DNA of 64,000 nt. It comes from Corynebacterium faecale. Its GTDB lineage: Bacteria > Actinomycetota > Actinomycetes > Mycobacteriales > Mycobacteriaceae. Positions 35,916 through 46,685 of this stretch are shown here, in pieces. Under the pieces are notes generated by a model. It was not told the DNA's origin. It saw only the letters and a list, made by a program, of their open reading frames with translations, and did no database searches. How positions within the stretch are numbered: position 1 is the first letter of the stretch; every line of letters begins with the position of its first letter. The position numbers were made by a program, and so were the translations under genes. Location: NCBI RefSeq assembly GCF_030408735.1, contig NZ_CP047204.1:2480001-2544000 (forward strand), read 5' to 3'.

Positions 35916-36797
35916 ATGTCACATAACGCCCTCCACAAGTCCATTCTCCAGTGGTTTCGTATCAATGCCCGCGATCTGGCGTGGCGCGACCCGGATACCT
36001 CCGCGTGGGGGATTCTGCTATCCGAGGTGATGAGCCAGCAGACCCCGGTGGCCCGTGTGGAACCCATCTGGTTGGAATGGATGGAGAAATGGCCCACGCC
36101 AGAGGCCTTTGCGGCAGCATCTACCGATGAAGTACTGCGCGCCTGGGGCAAATTGGGGTATCCACGACGGGCTTTGCGCTTGCTGGAGTGTGCGCGGGAG
36201 ATCGTCGATAAGCATGGTGGCCGGGTACCAGACACCGTCGAGGAACTACTCGCCCTGCCAGGCATCGGCGATTACACCGCGCGCGCAGTGGCGGCATTTG
36301 CCTTCCAGCAGAATGTGCCGGTGGTGGACACCAACGTGCGCCGCGTATACAAGCGCGCGGTCGAGGGGCGGTTTCTGCAGGGTACGGCCTCTAAAAAAGA
36401 GCTTATCGACGTCACCTCCATCCTCCCCGCAGAAAACGGCCCCGAATTCTCCGCCGGGATCATGGAACTGGGCGCACTGGTGTGCACTGCTGCAGCCCCG
36501 AAATGCCAAGAATGCCCGTTGTTGGACATATGCGAATGGCAGCGCCTGGGCTGCCCGGCTCCATCCGATGAGGAACTTGCCTCCGCAAAGAAGCGGGTGC
36601 AGAAATTCGCCGGCACCGACCGGCAGGTGCGTGGCCTGATCATGGATGTGCTACGCGGAGCGGATGCGCCTGTGAGCAAGGCGGCTATCGATGTGGTGTG
36701 GCCCGATGAGGCGCAACGCTCCCGGGCGCTGTTTTCTCTCCTGTCCGATGGCCTGGCTGAACAGGATGCCAACGGAAACTTCCACCTGCCGCGTTAG
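35916..36797 (+). CDS. mutY: Adenine DNA glycosylase
   Basis: Removes adenine mispaired with 8-oxoguanine or guanine. The 293-residue protein has the N-terminal WGILLSEVMSQQTPVARV, the helix-hairpin-helix LPGIGDYTARAVAAFAF with catalytic Asp in VVDTNVRRV, and an iron-sulphur cluster loop with Cys spacing C-x6-C-x2-C-x5-C (CTAAAPKCQECPLLDIC). It is shorter than E. coli MutY, and its C-terminal MutT-like domain is small. No ribosome binding site is seen; see the promoter entry. Confidence 0.94.
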   Translation: MSHNALHKSILQWFRINARDLAWRDPDTSAWGILLSEVMSQQTPVARVEPIWLEWMEKWPTPEAFAAASTDEVLRAWGKLGYPRRALRLLECAREIVDKHGGRVPDTVEELLALPGIGDYTARAVAAFAFQQNVPVVDTNVRRVYKRAVEGRFLQGTASKKELIDVTSILPAENGPEFSAGIMELGALVCTAAAPKCQECPLLDICEWQRLGCPAPSDEELASAKKRVQKFAGTDRQVRGLIMDVLRGADAPVSKAAIDVVWPDEAQRSRALFSLLSDGLAEQDANGNFHLPR

Positions 36798-37034
36798 TTT
36801 TTCTTCCCAGGTGGCCCGTCGCAGGCTTTCGAACAAGTGGGGGGGTGAATTCCTCCCCCATTCTCCCTGGCCTTTTCGTGGTTTAATCGCCTTTCCGTAA
36901 GGATATACTTAGATTCTGTTCGATTTCACTAACACTTTTTATTTAGAAATCCCTAGGGCGCAATATAGTTGCCAGCTGTAGCTAAGGGAATTACTAGGCT
37001 ATATTCATATCCGCTCTATATAGGAGTTTCTATA

Positions 37035-40000
37035 GTGAAATCCAGAAGAATGTGGTCGCTGCTGACCGCGGCAGCATTATCCGGTGGTGTGATCACCTTT
37101 GCAAATGTCACGCCACCTATTGTTGCAGCCGCTGAAACCATGGCGGATCAGTACCAGCCCTATTATGACGATTCGGCAGTTCGGGCAGTCCCATGGGTGT
37201 ATCTATCTCCCGAGTCGGAAACAGGTCTCCCCTACGGAACCACTTTTTCCCTATTTGACCATGAGTCCTACGATTCCACCGTCTTCTCAGAAGGCGCGGT
37301 CATGGTATCGCTATCCCCAGATAACGGGCAGTTGCGAGTCTGGTTCAATAGCCTGATGACGCCCAATCCGGGCATCACGACCACCTCATTCCGGATGGCC
37401 GCTCACTACCCGGATGGATCCTCGGAAATCTTCAGAGTAACTCTCAATTTGATTCCGGAGGACACCCACGCCCACGACGCGGCCTATCCCGATGCGTATG
37501 TGCGTGTCGGTTCGCGGGCCGAGGTTGTACCTTTCATTCGCAACCATTATGGTGCGCAGTTCCCTGACGGGACATCTTTTTCCATGACTGGCTACTACGA
37601 AGTGGATGATCGACGCGCCGAGGGCTGGACTATTGAATTGGATAGCGCTTCTGGCGTACTCACTGTCGAAATTCCTGAAGGAGCCCCTGAAAGCTCAGTC
37701 GAGGTTCCGGTCGTCGTAACCTACCCGGATGGCTCTAAAGACAATATTTCCACCACTGTCTTTGCCGAGGGACCGGACGATGCTGAATTGTATACGCCCT
37801 CCTTCGAGATGATGACGGTTCAGGCGGGGACAACCGGTACGACTGACTCCCTGGCAGCCGGGTTGCCCTCAGACACTGGTTTTTATCTTTCTGACCTCGG
37901 GCCACTTTCCAGCTTCTTCGACGCCGGGGGAAGCATCAGCATTTCATGGGACGGTTCCTTCACCATTGATGTCCCAGCTATATGGACCGAGGATCTCGCC
38001 ATCCCATTGTTCGTTTTGTTCCCAGATGGCAGCTCCACCACGTCCAATCTAGAAATCGACGTTATCCCTGCGGACCAAAACACAATCTTTGACGTGCAGT
38101 TCGAGCACTACCATCTTCAGGCTGGAACTACCGGGACTATCTATGGGGCAACGGATGCAGCGCTGCCCCCAGGCACCTCAATTGAGATGGTAGAAGACGA
38201 AAATATTGATGCCCTACGAGCAGCTGGTTGGGAATTCAATGTCATCGATGATCTAAATATCTCTGTGGCCGTGCCTGCAGATGCAACCGACGGAGTGAAC
38301 GTCAACGTCAACGTTACGTATCCAGACGGTACTTCAGAAATAGTTGCCGTCGATGTACTCGTGAATCCACTTCTCGCTGCTCTTTATGATGTGGAATATA
38401 GCGAAGTGGTCCTCAACGCAGGTGATTCTATTTATGTCACTCCGGATGATGCGTGGGGTGGTTGGTCCTACTACGCCTCGACTTCTATCGACGAAAGCCC
38501 TGCGTTTGCGGCGCTACAAGACGAAGGATGGTCGATTGAAGGAAATGGCTACACCGGCCTCTATATAACTGCTCCTCAGACAGCAACGACAAGCATCACG
38601 CTTCCCCTCACTATTCACTACTACGACGGCAGCACGGAGGAATCCCAAGTTCGAATCACGGTCATTCCTGAAAAACAAGCGGTTCTTCACGAGGTTACCT
38701 ACCCACCTGCCATCCTTCTCGCCGGTGGCTCCCTGACCGTCTTCCCTGAGAACACCGACCTACCTGACGGCACACTATTGCTTCTGTCTCAAGATCAAAA
38801 TCTCGACGATGCACGCAATGCAGGTTGGACCATTGACAATTACCTCAGCGGCGAATTCTTCATTACCGCACCTATCACCGCCACTGAGGGAATCCAACTA
38901 ACCTTCCAAGTCGTCTACCCTGACGGCACCTTCGAACACACCACTGCCGACATCTCCGTCGACCCCGCCAACCATGCGGGCAACCACGATGTCACCTACC
39001 CAGCAACCACCATCACTGCCGGTGACACCACCACCATCACCCCAGACACCACAGACCTGCCCACAGGCACCAACATCACCCTGGAGGACGACGAAACGCT
39101 GGCAGCAGCCCGCACCGCAGGGTGGAATATCGAAGCCGACGCAAGTGGCAACCTCACCATTTCTTCACCCATCACCGCCACGAGCGGGATCGAGGCTACA
39201 TTCCTCGTCTCCTACCCCGACGGCACCTTCGAACACACCACTGCCGACATCTCCGTCGACCCCGCCAACCATGCGGGCAACCACGATGTCACCTACCCAG
39301 CAACCACCATCACTGCCGGTGACACCACCACCATCACCCCAGACACCACAGACCTGCCCACAGGCACCAACATCACCCTGGAGGACGACGAAACGCTGGC
39401 AGCAGCCCGCACCGCAGGGTGGAATATCGAAGCCGACGCAAGTGGCAACCTCACCATTTCTTCACCCATCACCGCCACGAGCGGGATCGAGGCTACATTC
39501 CTCGTCTCCTACCCCGACGGCACCTTCGAACACACCACTGCCGACATCTCCGTCGACCCCGCCAACCATGCGGGCAACCACGATGTCACCTACCCAGCAA
39601 CCACCATCACTGCCGGTGACACCACCACCATCACCCCAGACACCACAGACCTGCCCACAGGCACCAACATCACGCTCGTAGAAGACCTTTTCCTTGGAGA
39701 TGCCCGTAATGCTGGTTGGGAAATTGATTCCGATACCAACGGTACGATAACCGTTTCCGCACCGGTCACTTCCACTTCTGGAACTACTGTGTCTGTTCTG
39801 GTTATCTACCCTGACGGCACTCAGAAACAGGTTTTTGCACCGATTGAGGTGATTGCAACGAACCATGCTGGCAACCACGATGTCACCTACCCAGCAACCA
39901 CCATCGCTGCCGGTGACACCACCACCATCACCCCGGTAACCTCGGGCCTCCCCGCGGGCACCACCATCGCCCTCGTGAAGGATCGCAAGTTCAATACCGC

Positions 40001-40235
40001 CCAGGCTGCGGGATGGACCTTTACCATTGCTGCTGATGGCAAGATCACTGCTTCCTCGCTTGAATCGTCGGTTGGATATGCAGTCATCAATGTGTTGATA
40101 ACCTACCCAGACGGCACCTCAGAAACCGTGGAAGCAAGTATCTCCGCCGTCGCGGAGCCGGTTAATGAACAGCCCGTGGACGAAAAGCCAGCCCCCTCCC
40201 AGGCGGTTAGTGGAAGCTCTTTCGGCTCCAGCTAA
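37035..40235 (+). CDS. Large secreted repeat protein with Rib/YPDGT-type domains
   Basis: A 1066-residue protein. GTG 37035 follows AGGAG by 8 bases. The N-terminus has a signal peptide (KSRRMWSLLTAAALSGGVIT, cleavage probably after VAAA near residue 33). The rest is about ten tandem domains of roughly 90-110 residues, each ending in a strand with YPDGS/T, as in Rib/alpha-like bacterial surface adhesin domains. Residues about 630-880 are encoded by near-identical 297-base tandem repeats. The C-terminus ends GSSFGSS with no LPXTG motif or membrane anchor. GC content is lower than its neighbours, suggesting acquired DNA. Role in adhesion is an inference. Confidence 0.82.
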   Translation: MKSRRMWSLLTAAALSGGVITFANVTPPIVAAAETMADQYQPYYDDSAVRAVPWVYLSPESETGLPYGTTFSLFDHESYDSTVFSEGAVMVSLSPDNGQLRVWFNSLMTPNPGITTTSFRMAAHYPDGSSEIFRVTLNLIPEDTHAHDAAYPDAYVRVGSRAEVVPFIRNHYGAQFPDGTSFSMTGYYEVDDRRAEGWTIELDSASGVLTVEIPEGAPESSVEVPVVVTYPDGSKDNISTTVFAEGPDDAELYTPSFEMMTVQAGTTGTTDSLAAGLPSDTGFYLSDLGPLSSFFDAGGSISISWDGSFTIDVPAIWTEDLAIPLFVLFPDGSSTTSNLEIDVIPADQNTIFDVQFEHYHLQAGTTGTIYGATDAALPPGTSIEMVEDENIDALRAAGWEFNVIDDLNISVAVPADATDGVNVNVNVTYPDGTSEIVAVDVLVNPLLAALYDVEYSEVVLNAGDSIYVTPDDAWGGWSYYASTSIDESPAFAALQDEGWSIEGNGYTGLYITAPQTATTSITLPLTIHYYDGSTEESQVRITVIPEKQAVLHEVTYPPAILLAGGSLTVFPENTDLPDGTLLLLSQDQNLDDARNAGWTIDNYLSGEFFITAPITATEGIQLTFQVVYPDGTFEHTTADISVDPANHAGNHDVTYPATTITAGDTTTITPDTTDLPTGTNITLEDDETLAAARTAGWNIEADASGNLTISSPITATSGIEATFLVSYPDGTFEHTTADISVDPANHAGNHDVTYPATTITAGDTTTITPDTTDLPTGTNITLEDDETLAAARTAGWNIEADASGNLTISSPITATSGIEATFLVSYPDGTFEHTTADISVDPANHAGNHDVTYPATTITAGDTTTITPDTTDLPTGTNITLVEDLFLGDARNAGWEIDSDTNGTITVSAPVTSTSGTTVSVLVIYPDGTQKQVFAPIEVIATNHAGNHDVTYPATTIAAGDTTTITPVTSGLPAGTTIALVKDRKFNTAQAAGWTFTIAADGKITASSLESSVGYAVINVLITYPDGTSETVEASISAVAEPVNEQPVDEKPAPSQAVSGSSFGSS
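38922..39673 (+). repeat. 297-base perfect tandem repeat, about 2.5 copies
   Basis: Copies begin at 38922, 39219 and 39516; identity holds at a 297-base shift through 39673, where the third copy diverges. The period is 99 codons, so copy-number change keeps the frame. More diverged copies of the same unit flank the block. Confidence 0.95.
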
Positions 40236-40338
40236 GCGCTAGATTCCGCTCACAGCACAACATCTGAGCCTGAAAAGCGACACATTCCGCCCTGAAACAG
40301 CCCAAATGTTGTCCTGTGAGCAAACACAGGCAGAACAA

Positions 40339-40366
40339 AAACCCCGCATCTATGGATGCGGGGTTT
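40339..40366 (-). terminator. Terminator of clpC
   Basis: 12-bp stem AAACCCCGCATC/GATGCGGGGTTT with TATG loop; on the minus strand it is followed by TTGTTC after a run of T. It lies 15 bases after the clpC stop and may also stop transcription from the repeat-protein gene. Confidence 0.85.
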
Positions 40367-40380
40367 CGTCGTGAAGCGCT

Positions 40381-43164
40381 TTACTGCTCGCGCTGTGGTG
40401 CAGCACCACCCGGCTGGTCATCGGTGCCGTAGTAATCACCGGTGACGCGCTCGGATTCCGTGGGGTTGGAGGAGGCGTCCTCATCCAGCTCGCGGAGCGT
40501 CTCCGGGTCGATGTCATCGAGAGAACCGGTCTCGGGGACATCGCCGTCCGCTGCGGAGTCGACGTCCTGGATGGCCTCGGCCGCCTCGACGGAAATCTCG
40601 GAGAACTTACCATCGGGCAGTGGCTTCGGGCGCGGGGTGAAGGTGAAGGTCGCGCCGTCGGTGTTCTTCGACTCGCCATCCCAGCCATCAACATCAACGG
40701 TGACGATCTCGCCGGCGCCGATCTCGCCGAAGAGGATCTTCTCACTCATGGCATCCTCGATCTCACGCTGGATGGTACGACGCAGTGGTCGTGCACCCAG
40801 CACCGGATCGAAACCGCGGGAGGCCAGCAGCGCCTTGGCCTTGTCGGTGAGTTCGATGCCCATGTCCTTGTCCGCCAGGGCGCGGGAGACACGGCCGATG
40901 AGCAGGTCGACCATCTGGACGATCTGATCGCGGGTGAGCTGGTGGAACACCACGATCTCATCGATACGGTTCAGGAACTCGGGGCGGAAGTGCTTCTTCA
41001 GCTCGTCGTTGACCTTGTTCTTCATGCGGTCGTACTGCGCATCAGAATCGGTCTCGGAGGAACCCGAGAAGCCCAGGCCGACTGCCTTGGAAATATCAGA
41101 GGTGCCCAGGTTGGAGGTGAAGATCAGCACGGTGTTCTTGAAGTCCACCACGCGGCCCTGGCCATCGGTGAGACGACCATCTTCCAGGACCTGCAGGAGG
41201 GTGTTGTAGATCTCCTTGTGGGCCTTCTCGATCTCGTCGAAAAGCACGACGGAGAACGGCTTGCGGCGGACCTTCTCGGTGAGCTGGCCACCTTCCTCGT
41301 AGCCGACGTATCCCGGAGGGGCACCGAAGAGACGGGAGGCGGTGAAGCGGTCATGGAACTCGCCCATGTCGATCTGGATCAGGGAATCATCGTCTCCGAA
41401 GAGGAATCCCGCCAGCGCCTTGGACAGCTCGGTCTTACCCACACCGGATGGACCGGCGAAGATGAAGGAACCGGAAGGACGCTTCGGATCCTTCAGACCT
41501 GCACGGGTACGACGGATCGCACGGGAGACAGCCTTGACGGCCTCATCCTGTCCGATGATGCGCTTGTGCAGCTCCTCCTCCATGTTGAGCAGGCGGGAGG
41601 ACTCAGCCTCGGTGAGCTTGAACACCGGGATGCCGGTCCAGTTGGCCAGCACCTCAGCGATCTGCTCCTCGCCGACCTCGGCGATCTCCTCGAGATCACC
41701 CGAGCGCCACTGCTTTTCCTTCTCAGAGCGCTCCTCACCCAGCTTGCGCTCCTTGTCGCGCAGGCCAGCTGCCTTCTCGAAGTCCTGGGCGTCAATCGCC
41801 GCTTCCTTCTCACGACGGACATCGGCGATACGCTCGTCGACTTCACGCAGAGATTCAGGAGCAGTCATGCGCTTGATGCGCATGCGGGCACCGGCCTCAT
41901 CGATGAGGTCAACAGCCTTGTCAGGCAAGAAACGATCGTTGATATAACGGCTGGACAGGTTGGCTGCCGCCACCAGTGCGCCGTCCGTGATGGAGACACG
42001 GTGGTGGGCTTCGTAGCGGTCACGCAGGCCCTTGAGGATCTCAATGGAGAGCTCCACGGAAGGCTCCGGAACCTGGACCGGCTGGAAACGACGCTCGAGA
42101 GCTGCGTCCTTTTCAATGTGCTTGCGGTACTCATCCAGGGTGGTGGCACCGATGGTCTGCAGCTCACCACGGGCAAGCTTCGGCTTCAGCAGGGAGGCTG
42201 CGTCAATAGCGCCTTCTGCAGCACCGGCGCCGACCAGGGTGTGGATCTCATCGATGAACAGGATGATATCGCCGCGCTGGTTAATCTCCTTGAGCACCTT
42301 CTTCAGGCGCTCCTCGAAGTCACCGCGGTAACGGGAACCTGCGACCAGGGAACCCAGGTCGAGGGAATAGACCTGCTTGTCCTTCAGGGTCTCCGGGACC
42401 TTGCCGTTGACGATATCCAGGGCCAGGCCCTCAACAACGGCAGTCTTACCCACACCGGGCTCACCGATCAGAACAGGGTTGTTCTTGGTGCGGCGGGAGA
42501 GCACCTGCATGATGCGCTCGATTTCCTTCTCACGGCCCACAACAGGGTCCAGCTTGCCGTCCTTGGCAGCCTGGGTCAGGTTGCGGCCGAACTGGTCAAG
42601 AACCAGGGAGTTGGAACGCTCACCGGCACCACCGGCGGCACGGCCACCGGGTGCGGAACCGGCACCTACGGCGTCGCCGCCGGCAGGTCCGCCCTGTGGG
42701 CTATCCGGGGATCCACCCTGGCCGCCTTCATAACCGGAGAGAAGCTGAATAACCTGCTGGCGCACGCGCGGCAGATCAGCGCCGAGCTTAACCAGCACCT
42801 GGGCTGCTACGCCCTCGCCCTCACGGATGAGGCCGAGGAGCAGAAACTCTGTGCCGATGTATTTGTGGCCCATCTGGAGTCCCTCGCGCAGGGAGAGCTC
42901 CAGGACCTTCTTGGCACGTGGGGTAAAGGGGATGTGACCGGTGGTCGGCTTGGAGCCCTGACCGATGATCTCCTCAACCTCCTGGCGCACCGCGTCGAGG
43001 GAAATGCCCATGGATTCCAGGGCCTTCGCTGCAACGCCTTCACCCTCGTGGATAAGACCAAGAAGGATGTGCTCGGTGCCGATGTAATTGTGGTTGAGCA
43101 TGCGCGCCTCTTCTTGCGCGAGCACAATCACGCGGCGTGCACGATCGGTAAACCTCTCGAACAT
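40381..43164 (-). CDS. clpC: ATP-dependent Clp protease ATPase subunit ClpC
   Basis: AAA+ unfoldase that feeds proteins to ClpP. The 927-residue protein has a double Clp N-domain (1-145), first ATPase with GEPGVGKT, a middle UVR-type coiled segment ([20 protein letters not shown]), second ATPase with [10 protein letters not shown] and a ClpP-binding VGF-like loop (VGLGFSG). The C-terminal tail of about 90 residues is acidic. ATG at 43164 is preceded by AAGGGGA. A ClgR-type operator lies 158 bases upstream. Confidence 0.96.
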   Translation of the reverse strand: MFERFTDRARRVIVLAQEEARMLNHNYIGTEHILLGLIHEGEGVAAKALESMGISLDAVRQEVEEIIGQGSKPTTGHIPFTPRAKKVLELSLREGLQMGHKYIGTEFLLLGLIREGEGVAAQVLVKLGADLPRVRQQVIQLLSGYEGGQGGSPDSPQGGPAGGDAVGAGSAPGGRAAGGAGERSNSLVLDQFGRNLTQAAKDGKLDPVVGREKEIERIMQVLSRRTKNNPVLIGEPGVGKTAVVEGLALDIVNGKVPETLKDKQVYSLDLGSLVAGSRYRGDFEERLKKVLKEINQRGDIILFIDEIHTLVGAGAAEGAIDAASLLKPKLARGELQTIGATTLDEYRKHIEKDAALERRFQPVQVPEPSVELSIEILKGLRDRYEAHHRVSITDGALVAAANLSSRYINDRFLPDKAVDLIDEAGARMRIKRMTAPESLREVDERIADVRREKEAAIDAQDFEKAAGLRDKERKLGEERSEKEKQWRSGDLEEIAEVGEEQIAEVLANWTGIPVFKLTEAESSRLLNMEEELHKRIIGQDEAVKAVSRAIRRTRAGLKDPKRPSGSFIFAGPSGVGKTELSKALAGFLFGDDDSLIQIDMGEFHDRFTASRLFGAPPGYVGYEEGGQLTEKVRRKPFSVVLFDEIEKAHKEIYNTLLQVLEDGRLTDGQGRVVDFKNTVLIFTSNLGTSDISKAVGLGFSGSSETDSDAQYDRMKNKVNDELKKHFRPEFLNRIDEIVVFHQLTRDQIVQMVDLLIGRVSRALADKDMGIELTDKAKALLASRGFDPVLGARPLRRTIQREIEDAMSEKILFGEIGAGEIVTVDVDGWDGESKNTDGATFTFTPRPKPLPDGKFSEISVEAAEAIQDVDSAADGDVPETGSLDDIDPETLRELDEDASSNPTESERVTGDYYGTDDQPGGAAPQREQ

Positions 43165-44908
<1,744 letters not shown>

Positions 44909-44912
44909 TTTT

Positions 44913-46355
44913 TTAAGATTCCTCCTCAACGCGGGTGACAAAGAGGGACGCTACCAACGCAATGGTCGCGATGATGGCACCGGCGATGAATGCGGTGCGG
45001 GCACCGGAGGCAACCGCCTCAGCCTGGGCACTACCAGCATTCGTGGCCAGCAGGGTGCCCAGGGACAGCGCCGCGATCATGATGGCGGTACCCGCGGCGC
45101 CCGCCAACTGCTGCAGGGTATTGAGAATCGCCGAACCATGCCCATAGAGGGTTCTGGGCAGTGAACCCAACGCGGTGGTCATCAGCGGGGTCATCATGAG
45201 ACACATGCCGATGGAGAACACGATGTGCAGGGCAATCACAAGCCCAACCGGCGAGGAATCGTTGAGGATGCTGAAGGACCAGGCGCCTGCGGTGAGCAGG
45301 ATGGCACCCGGAATCAGCAGTGGACGCGGGCCCACCTTGTCATAGATCCGTCCGATAAAGGGTGCCACGAGCCCCTGCAAGAGTCCGCCGGGCATGACCA
45401 CCAGACCGGTGACCAGTGCGGTGACCCCGAGGGAGTTCTGCAGATAGAGAGGCAGGACCATCACGGTTCCCAGCATCGCACCGAAGGCCAACAGAATGGC
45501 CACCAGAGCAAAAGTGAAGTTGCGGATGCGGAAGGGACGCAGATCCATCAGCGCACGGTCCTGCTTCCCCAGCTGGACCTGACGACGGATGAAAATTGCC
45601 AGGCCGATGGCACCAATGAGGATGGCGGCGATGCCGAGGGATCCGTCGCCGTTGAGGATCGCGCCAATCGAGCTGAACCCATAAACCAAACCACCGAATG
45701 CGATAACAGACAGCAACACAGAGAGAAGATCCAGCGGTGTGATCTTGTTTTCCCCGATGTTCTTGATCAACAGGGTTCCCACAACCAGCGCCAGCAGAAC
45801 AACCGGAAGCATGATCCAGAACAACCAATGCCACGTCAGGGAGTTCAGGATGAAGCCGGACACCGTCGGGCCGAGGGCAGGTGCCACCGAGATCACGATG
45901 GAGATGATGCCCATCACCGAACCACGACGTTCACTGGGAACCACCGTCAGCGTCACCGTCATCAGCAGCGGCATGACCAGCGCGGTACCGGTTGCCTGGA
46001 TGATGCGGGCAATTAGAAGGATGGCGAAAGTCGGAGCCAGCGCCGCCACCAGGGTGCCCACCGAGAAGAAGAGCAGTGCGGCAACGAAAATGGTCTTGGT
46101 GCTGAACCTGTCCAGCAGATACCCCGTGGTGGGAATGACCACAGCCATGGTGAGCATGAAACCGGTGGTCAGCCACTGGGCGGTGGTCTCCGGAACCTGA
46201 AAATCCTCCATGATGGCAGGAAGTGCCACCGAGAGGATCGTCTCATTGAGGATCATGATCATCGCGGAGACAACCAGGATCGCAAGAACAATGACAACTT
46301 CCCTGGGGAGTGCGGGAGAAGTCTGTTTAGTGGTGGTTGTGGTGGTCGTTTCCAT
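44913..46355 (-). CDS. DHA2-type MFS drug exporter
   Basis: A 480-residue protein with 14 predicted membrane helices, of the drug:H+ antiporter-2 type. Family motifs: LNETILSVALPAIMEDFQVP at helix 1, the WLTTGFMLTMAVVIPTTGYL segment, motif A LDRFSTKTIF and motif C-like APALGPTVSGFIL. The N-terminus has a run of nine threonines (METTTTTTTK region). Substrate unknown. It is divergent from a second exporter gene across 330 bases and convergent with the guaB1-type gene, 4 bases apart. Confidence 0.85.
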   Translation of the reverse strand: METTTTTTTKQTSPALPREVVIVLAILVVSAMIMILNETILSVALPAIMEDFQVPETTAQWLTTGFMLTMAVVIPTTGYLLDRFSTKTIFVAALLFFSVGTLVAALAPTFAILLIARIIQATGTALVMPLLMTVTLTVVPSERRGSVMGIISIVISVAPALGPTVSGFILNSLTWHWLFWIMLPVVLLALVVGTLLIKNIGENKITPLDLLSVLLSVIAFGGLVYGFSSIGAILNGDGSLGIAAILIGAIGLAIFIRRQVQLGKQDRALMDLRPFRIRNFTFALVAILLAFGAMLGTVMVLPLYLQNSLGVTALVTGLVVMPGGLLQGLVAPFIGRIYDKVGPRPLLIPGAILLTAGAWSFSILNDSSPVGLVIALHIVFSIGMCLMMTPLMTTALGSLPRTLYGHGSAILNTLQQLAGAAGTAIMIAALSLGTLLATNAGSAQAEAVASGARTAFIAGAIIATIALVASLFVTRVEEES

Positions 46356-46685
46356 GAAGAGGGACGGGGGCCTTTCCTTGCAGGAAATCCGCCGGGTGAA
46401 ATACCTGGTGGGTGAATAAGGGGGACATCAGAGGGGAAAAATTGTCAATCTTGCCATAGGTGCCGGGCATGTACCAAACGATTCTCTGCATGGAGGCGCT
46501 TTTGGTCGTTTTTCCCTAATCCGAGGGTGGCAAAATTGACTTTTGCTTAAGATTCCAGTACGGTGTAATGCTCTGTGGCCGATTGGCCACAATGGCGATC
46601 GATGACACGACACGTAGGGTTTCTGCAGGACCTCCTGACACGGCACGGTCGATCAGCCGTTTCACCGCCGAACGTCAGGACAATA
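46356..46685. other. Divergent promoter region between two exporter genes
   Basis: A 330-base gap holding the promoters of both DHA2-type genes. The clearest element is the dyad at 46574-46591. The stretch 46500-46560 is AT-rich. No regulator gene lies next to the pair, and no coding frame with a ribosome binding site was seen. Confidence 0.45.
46574..46591. promoter_or_regulatory. Perfect dyad in the divergent exporter promoter region
   Basis: TGTGGCCGATTGGCCACA: 7-base perfect arms around GATT, 95 bases before the CBS-fused exporter start. It is a candidate operator for a TetR- or MarR-type repressor; the protein is unknown. Confidence 0.45.

Noticed and set aside
38922-39673. CRISPR array
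   Set aside because: Repeat units are contiguous, 297 bases long and coding; there are no short repeats with unique spacers anywhere in the window.
38974-39681. A 235-residue plus-strand frame rich in Pro/Thr across the tandem repeat, plus mirrored minus-strand frames
   Set aside because: They are out-of-frame readings of the same 297-base repeat; no ribosome binding sites, and the 1066-residue frame fully explains the DNA.
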